NCBI GenBank assembly: GCA_021163705.1
Contig: JAGGTO010000088.1
Location: 1 to 16,337, forward strand
Source of the DNA: Thermoplasmata archaeon
Lineage (GTDB): Archaea > Thermoplasmatota > Thermoplasmata > Thermoplasmatales > Aciduliprofundaceae
Direction: 5' to 3'
Length of the DNA: 16,337 nt
Positions within the stretch are counted from its first letter, which is position 1; the number at the start of each line of letters is the position of its first letter. Shown here piece after piece: positions 14,223-16,337 of the stretch. The notes under the pieces are model-generated. The model saw only the letters and a list, made by a program, of their open reading frames with translations, searched no databases and was not told the origin of the DNA. A program made the position numbers and the translations under genes.

Positions 14223-14981
14223 TTAAAGATCTCTTATATCCCTCACTCTATACTTTATTCCCCGGTCGGATATTGTGTGTATTACATAGGGGAGCATCTC
14301 ATGGGATACGAATAACAGAGTGCTTATTCCCCTGTACGCAGCATCTATGGCAGCATTCGCCGCAGAAAACTCAAAGTCTATCTTACAAATATCCTTCAAG
14401 GATAAATAAGCCACCACTCCACAGACTCCAACCTTCTTATTATCATTTTTTATTATCTCTTTTAGCCTGGCTTTATCTACCAATTTACTTCCACCTTCTT
14501 CGATTGGTGGCATGGCGAATACCTCAATCTCTCCAAGGTTAATATCCAGAATGCCTCTGAGATTTTTAACTCCAACATTCTCTCCAGTATCTGCAGAGTT
14601 TATGGCAAATCCCCAGGAAGAAGATTCCCTCTTATATGCATGAAGATATCCCCCTTCCATAAAAAGACCAACCTTCTCTCCCTTTTCTATTCTCTCCCCC
14701 GCAATGGCCTCTATCACCTTTTTCCTCTCCATTATTTTGTTTGCCTCATGTACAAAATCGCCCAGCTCTTCAATAGCAGCGTTTAGAAATTCCCAACCGG
14801 AGGGTGTGATCCTTCCCTCCCTTACATAACCCTCCTCCTCTAGAATTTTGAGATACTCAGATACCCCCTGTACGGTGATATTAATCTCTCCTGCTATCTC
14901 TTTCAATTTTTTCTTTCCCTTCAAAATTTGCAGTAGAATCAGCATCTTCGTAATCTTTCCCTTATCTCTCAAAATCCCCAT
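14223..14981 (-). CDS. Winged-helix transcriptional regulator with archaeal C-terminal domain
   Basis: This is a 252-aa protein. Residues about 11-68 are a winged helix (TKMLILLQILKGKKKLKEIA, then ITVQGVSEYLKILEEEGYV), a DNA-binding type common in archaea. A short helix (about 72-90) leads to a C-terminal domain (about 90-250) with EKVGLFMEGGYLHAY (102-116), ADTGENVGVKNLRGILDINLGEIEV (about 130-153) and VCGVVAYLSL (186-195), ending in an alternating helix-strand pattern. I recognise this layout from uncharacterised archaeal regulators with a DUF7839-like region; the name is from memory. The second half may sense a small molecule. The protein is encoded alone, convergent with purM, with its own TATA box 25 bp before the ATG. 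Its targets are unknown. Confidence 0.72.
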   Translation of the reverse strand: MGILRDKGKITKMLILLQILKGKKKLKEIAGEINITVQGVSEYLKILEEEGYVREGRITPSGWEFLNAAIEELGDFVHEANKIMERKKVIEAIAGERIEKGEKVGLFMEGGYLHAYKRESSSWGFAINSADTGENVGVKNLRGILDINLGEIEVFAMPPIEEGGSKLVDKARLKEIIKNDNKKVGVCGVVAYLSLKDICKIDFEFSAANAAIDAAYRGISTLLFVSHEMLPYVIHTISDRGIKYRVRDIRDL

Positions 14982-15001
14982 GGGTAGAAATAGGAGGCAA
15001 G

Positions 15002-15009
15002 GTTTATAT
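15002..15009 (-). promoter_or_regulatory. TATA box of the winged-helix regulator gene
   Basis: The minus strand reads ATATAAAC, centred 25 bp before the ATG at 14981. There is no convincing Shine-Dalgarno at usable distance (GCCTCC is the wrong strand sense), so a leaderless start is likely. Confidence 0.5.
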
Positions 15010-15021
15010 TTTTTCTGTTTG

Positions 15022-15037
15022 AAAAAAAATAAAAAAA
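15022..15037 (-). terminator. T-tract terminator after the UPF0145 gene
   Basis: On the minus strand T7-A-T8 begins directly after the TAA at 15038-15040. This is the classic oligo-T signal of archaeal termination. It separates the UPF0145 unit from the promoter of the regulator gene just downstream. Confidence 0.7.
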
Positions 15038-15352
15038 TTATTTGAGTTTTACTGCTGTTCCGTATGCCAGAATCTCTGCGGCTCCGCTCATCACAGCTGA
15101 AGTCATGAACCTTACATTTATCACGGCATCCGCACCCAATTCTTCAGCTTTCTCTATCATTCTCCGAAGCGCTATCTCTCTCGCTTCACTCAGCATCTCT
15201 GTGTATTCCTTTATCTCGCCTCCCACAAGCTGGCGAAAACCTGCTTTTATATCTTTGCCTATATGCTTGGCCTGTATGGTATTTCCTCGCACAAGTCCTA
15301 TAACCTCTTTGATCTCTCTACCCGGGATATAGTCTATATTTACCACTATCAT
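15038..15352 (-). CDS. YbjQ/UPF0145 family protein
   Basis: This 104-aa protein shows the YbjQ pattern: a first strand ending IPGREIKEVIGLVRGNTI (9-26), a KHIGKDIKAGFRQLVGGEIKEYTEML stretch (29-54), AREIALRRMIEKAEELGADAVINVRF (57-82) and the closing YGTAVKLK. The family is described as a putative heavy-metal-binding domain, but its role is not settled, and no cysteine is present here. Members form pentamers in solved structures (family knowledge). The ATG overlaps the stop of the upstream membrane-protein gene (ATGA), with GGAGGAT about 9 nt before it, so both proteins are probably made together. A T-tract follows the stop. Confidence 0.88.
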   Translation of the reverse strand: MIVVNIDYIPGREIKEVIGLVRGNTIQAKHIGKDIKAGFRQLVGGEIKEYTEMLSEAREIALRRMIEKAEELGADAVINVRFMTSAVMSGAAEILAYGTAVKLK

Positions 15353-15591
15353 GGTCTCAAATCCTCCTCTGGAATTTCTTCCTTAATTTTCTTCACCTCC
15401 TTATATCTCTCCAAAGAAAGTTGCAATATAATGATTATTGCGCCTATGATGAGAAGGGCAACACCTATTTTCACAATCAAAAGTATTTCGTTGCTCTCAA
15501 CTTCACCATAAAGGGGCATAAGTCCTGAAACTCCAAGAGTTATTATCCCTATAAGAAATAGACTCACTCCAATCCAGCTGGAAATTTTCAT
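15349..15591 (-). CDS. Small two-helix membrane protein, function unknown
   Basis: The frame is open to a TTG at 15612, but that codon lies inside the TATA box. The ATG at 15591 is 25 bp downstream of the box and gives 80 aa, beginning MKISSWIGVSLFLIG. Two hydrophobic helices (about residues 5-27 and 36-59) are joined by a short acidic loop (YGEVESNE). A charged tail (61-80, ERYKEVKKIKEEIPEEDLRP) follows. I recognise no family. It is translationally coupled to the UPF0145 gene, so the two may act together at the membrane. Confidence 0.72.
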   Translation of the reverse strand: MKISSWIGVSLFLIGIITLGVSGLMPLYGEVESNEILLIVKIGVALLIIGAIIIILQLSLERYKEVKKIKEEIPEEDLRP

Positions 15592-15610
15592 AGGTAGATA
15601 ATATTTTACC

Positions 15611-15620
15611 AATTTAAATA
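15611..15620 (-). promoter_or_regulatory. TATA box of the small membrane protein/UPF0145 unit
   Basis: The minus strand reads TATTTAAATT, centred 25 bp before the ATG at 15591. This is the clearest TATA box in the window and is decisive for choosing that ATG over the TTG at 15612. Confidence 0.6.
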
Positions 15621-15629
15621 GCTTTTGCT

Positions 15630-15640
15630 AAAAATAAAAA
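15630..15640 (-). terminator. T-tract terminator after nrdJ
   Basis: T5-A-T5 on the minus strand lies 19 nt past the nrdJ stop and just before the next promoter. It fits an archaeal oligo-T terminator. Confidence 0.6.
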
Positions 15641-15659
15641 GTGGGGATGGGGAGAAGAC

Positions 15660-16337
15660 TTAGTTATCACATTTTCCAGTTGGACATGCAGGGTCAAAGG
15701 TGCTATCCACCTTCAAATATTTCTCATCCACCTTCACCTTGAAGGTTAAATCGAGAAGAGTTGCAGCCTCCTCTTTCTTCTCCTCCCTTACCTCCTGCTT
15801 TGTGCCTTTAGTTCCCCTGTAGATTACCTGTACACTTTTGCTTCTATCTCTGTATATGGTGATACCTTTGCATCTCAGCCTCCAGGCAAGAACATAGGTA
15901 TCCTCCACATCCTGAATTGTCGCCTCATGCCTGAGATTCACAGTCTTGCTTACGGCATTATCCACATACTTCTGAAATGCTGCCTGCATGCGAACATGCC
16001 ACTCCGGATCTATATCATGTGCGGTTCTGAATAAACGCTTTATGTGCTCAGGCACCTCATCCAGATGTTGCACACTTCCAGTTTCTGCAACTTTCTTCAT
16101 GAGCTCCTCAGAATATAAGCCCTCTTTCCTCATTATCTCTTCAAATAGTGGATTCACCTCCAATAGCTCTTGACCATCCAGCACACGGCGGATAAAGGCA
16201 ATTGCAAATAGAGGTTCTATGCTCGAAGATGTGCCTGCAATTATGCTTATTGTTCCCGTTGGAGCTATTGTGGTTGTGGTGGCATTCCTCATCCTCATGC
16301 CCTTCTTCCACCACTCACTCCCCTCCCACGCTGGAAA
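15660..16337 (-). CDS. nrdJ: Adenosylcobalamin-dependent (class II) ribonucleotide reductase, C-terminal part (partial)
   Basis: The frame enters from the right edge without a start, so 225 C-terminal residues are visible. The enzyme reduces ribonucleotides to deoxyribonucleotides using adenosylcobalamin as radical source. The opening SEWWKKGMRMRNATTTTIAP runs into PTGTISIIAGTSSSIEP, which is the phosphate-binding and core region of B12-dependent reductases. Then come a helical region with HDIDPEWHVRMQAAFQKYVD, the NLRHEATIQDVEDTYVLAW segment and the CKGITIYRDRSK motif. The last eight residues, CPTGKCDN, hold a C-x4-C pair (visible residues 218 and 223), expected to re-reduce the active site. 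Between about 180 and 215 is a charged, poorly conserved linker. A downstream T-tract ends the transcript. The ATG at 16298 is internal and not the true start. Confidence 0.95.
   Translation of the reverse strand, partial: FPAWEGSEWWKKGMRMRNATTTTIAPTGTISIIAGTSSSIEPLFAIAFIRRVLDGQELLEVNPLFEEIMRKEGLYSEELMKKVAETGSVQHLDEVPEHIKRLFRTAHDIDPEWHVRMQAAFQKYVDNAVSKTVNLRHEATIQDVEDTYVLAWRLRCKGITIYRDRSKSVQVIYRGTKGTKQEVREEKKEEAATLLDLTFKVKVDEKYLKVDSTFDPACPTGKCDN

Noticed and set aside
15042..15332. 96-codon plus-strand frame opposite UPF0145
   Set aside because: It mirrors the conserved UPF0145 frame almost exactly; no ribosome site or promoter fits it.
1..16337. CRISPR array, tRNA or rRNA gene, complete insertion sequence, or toxin-antitoxin pair
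   Set aside because: I saw no spaced direct repeats, no cloverleaf with a TpsiC-type arm, no rRNA-like sequence and no terminal inverted repeats flanking a transposase. All long frames are accounted for.

Overview
This window reads as the chromosome of a thermophilic euryarchaeon. The archaeal assignment is firm: it carries sn-glycerol-1-phosphate dehydrogenase (the enzyme that sets archaeal lipid stereochemistry), an A-type ATP synthase subunit D, an archaeal TrmJ, a UPF0179 protein and an archaeal Obg/YchF-type GTPase with a TGS domain. Promoters are TATA boxes about 23-28 bp before start codons, terminators look like plain T-tracts, and Arg is mostly AGA/AGG. The gene content and frequent leaderless starts suggest Thermoplasmatota, perhaps an Aciduliprofundum (DHVE2)-like organism. 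That placement is inference from memory and was not searched.

Layout. (1) 1-290, minus: the N-terminal part of a lipoate-protein ligase, cut by the window edge. (2) 315-674, minus: a short DtxR-family metal-responsive repressor. (3) 793-5096, minus: a complete pstS-pstC-pstA-pstB-phoU phosphate-uptake operon with strong Shine-Dalgarno sites and a coupled ATGA junction at pstA/pstB. (4) About 5180-5611, minus: a decayed reading frame with three in-frame stops, upstream of the pst promoter. (5) 5651-7174, plus: a 507-aa protein with a restriction-endonuclease-like fold that seems to have lost its catalytic residues, then about seven TPRs and a coiled coil. (6) 7215-11435, plus: a compact run of egsA, UPF0179, TGS-domain GTPase, trmJ, atpD and a 52-aa membrane protein, with overlaps or short gaps. 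(7) 11422-12054, minus: pyrF. (8) 12161-14219, plus: an iron-type alcohol dehydrogenase overlapping purM. (9) 14223-14981, minus: a winged-helix regulator with an archaeal C-terminal domain. (10) 15038-15591, minus: a two-gene unit of a small membrane protein and a YbjQ/UPF0145 protein. (11) 15660-16337, minus: the C-terminal part of a B12-dependent ribonucleotide reductase, cut by the window edge.

How the genes work together. The pst operon imports phosphate and phoU damps that uptake. EgsA makes the glycerol phosphate backbone of membrane lipids. The GTPase and TrmJ belong to translation and tRNA modification, AtpD to energy conversion, and PyrF, PurM and NrdJ to nucleotide supply. Most of this is ordinary core genome; no defence island, CRISPR array, tRNA, rRNA or intact transposon was seen. 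The points most worth a second look are the inactive-looking nuclease-TPR protein, the duplicated four-cysteine module in UPF0179, the unlisted 52-aa membrane protein behind atpD, the hairpin that covers the atpD start region, and the degraded frame next to the pst promoter.
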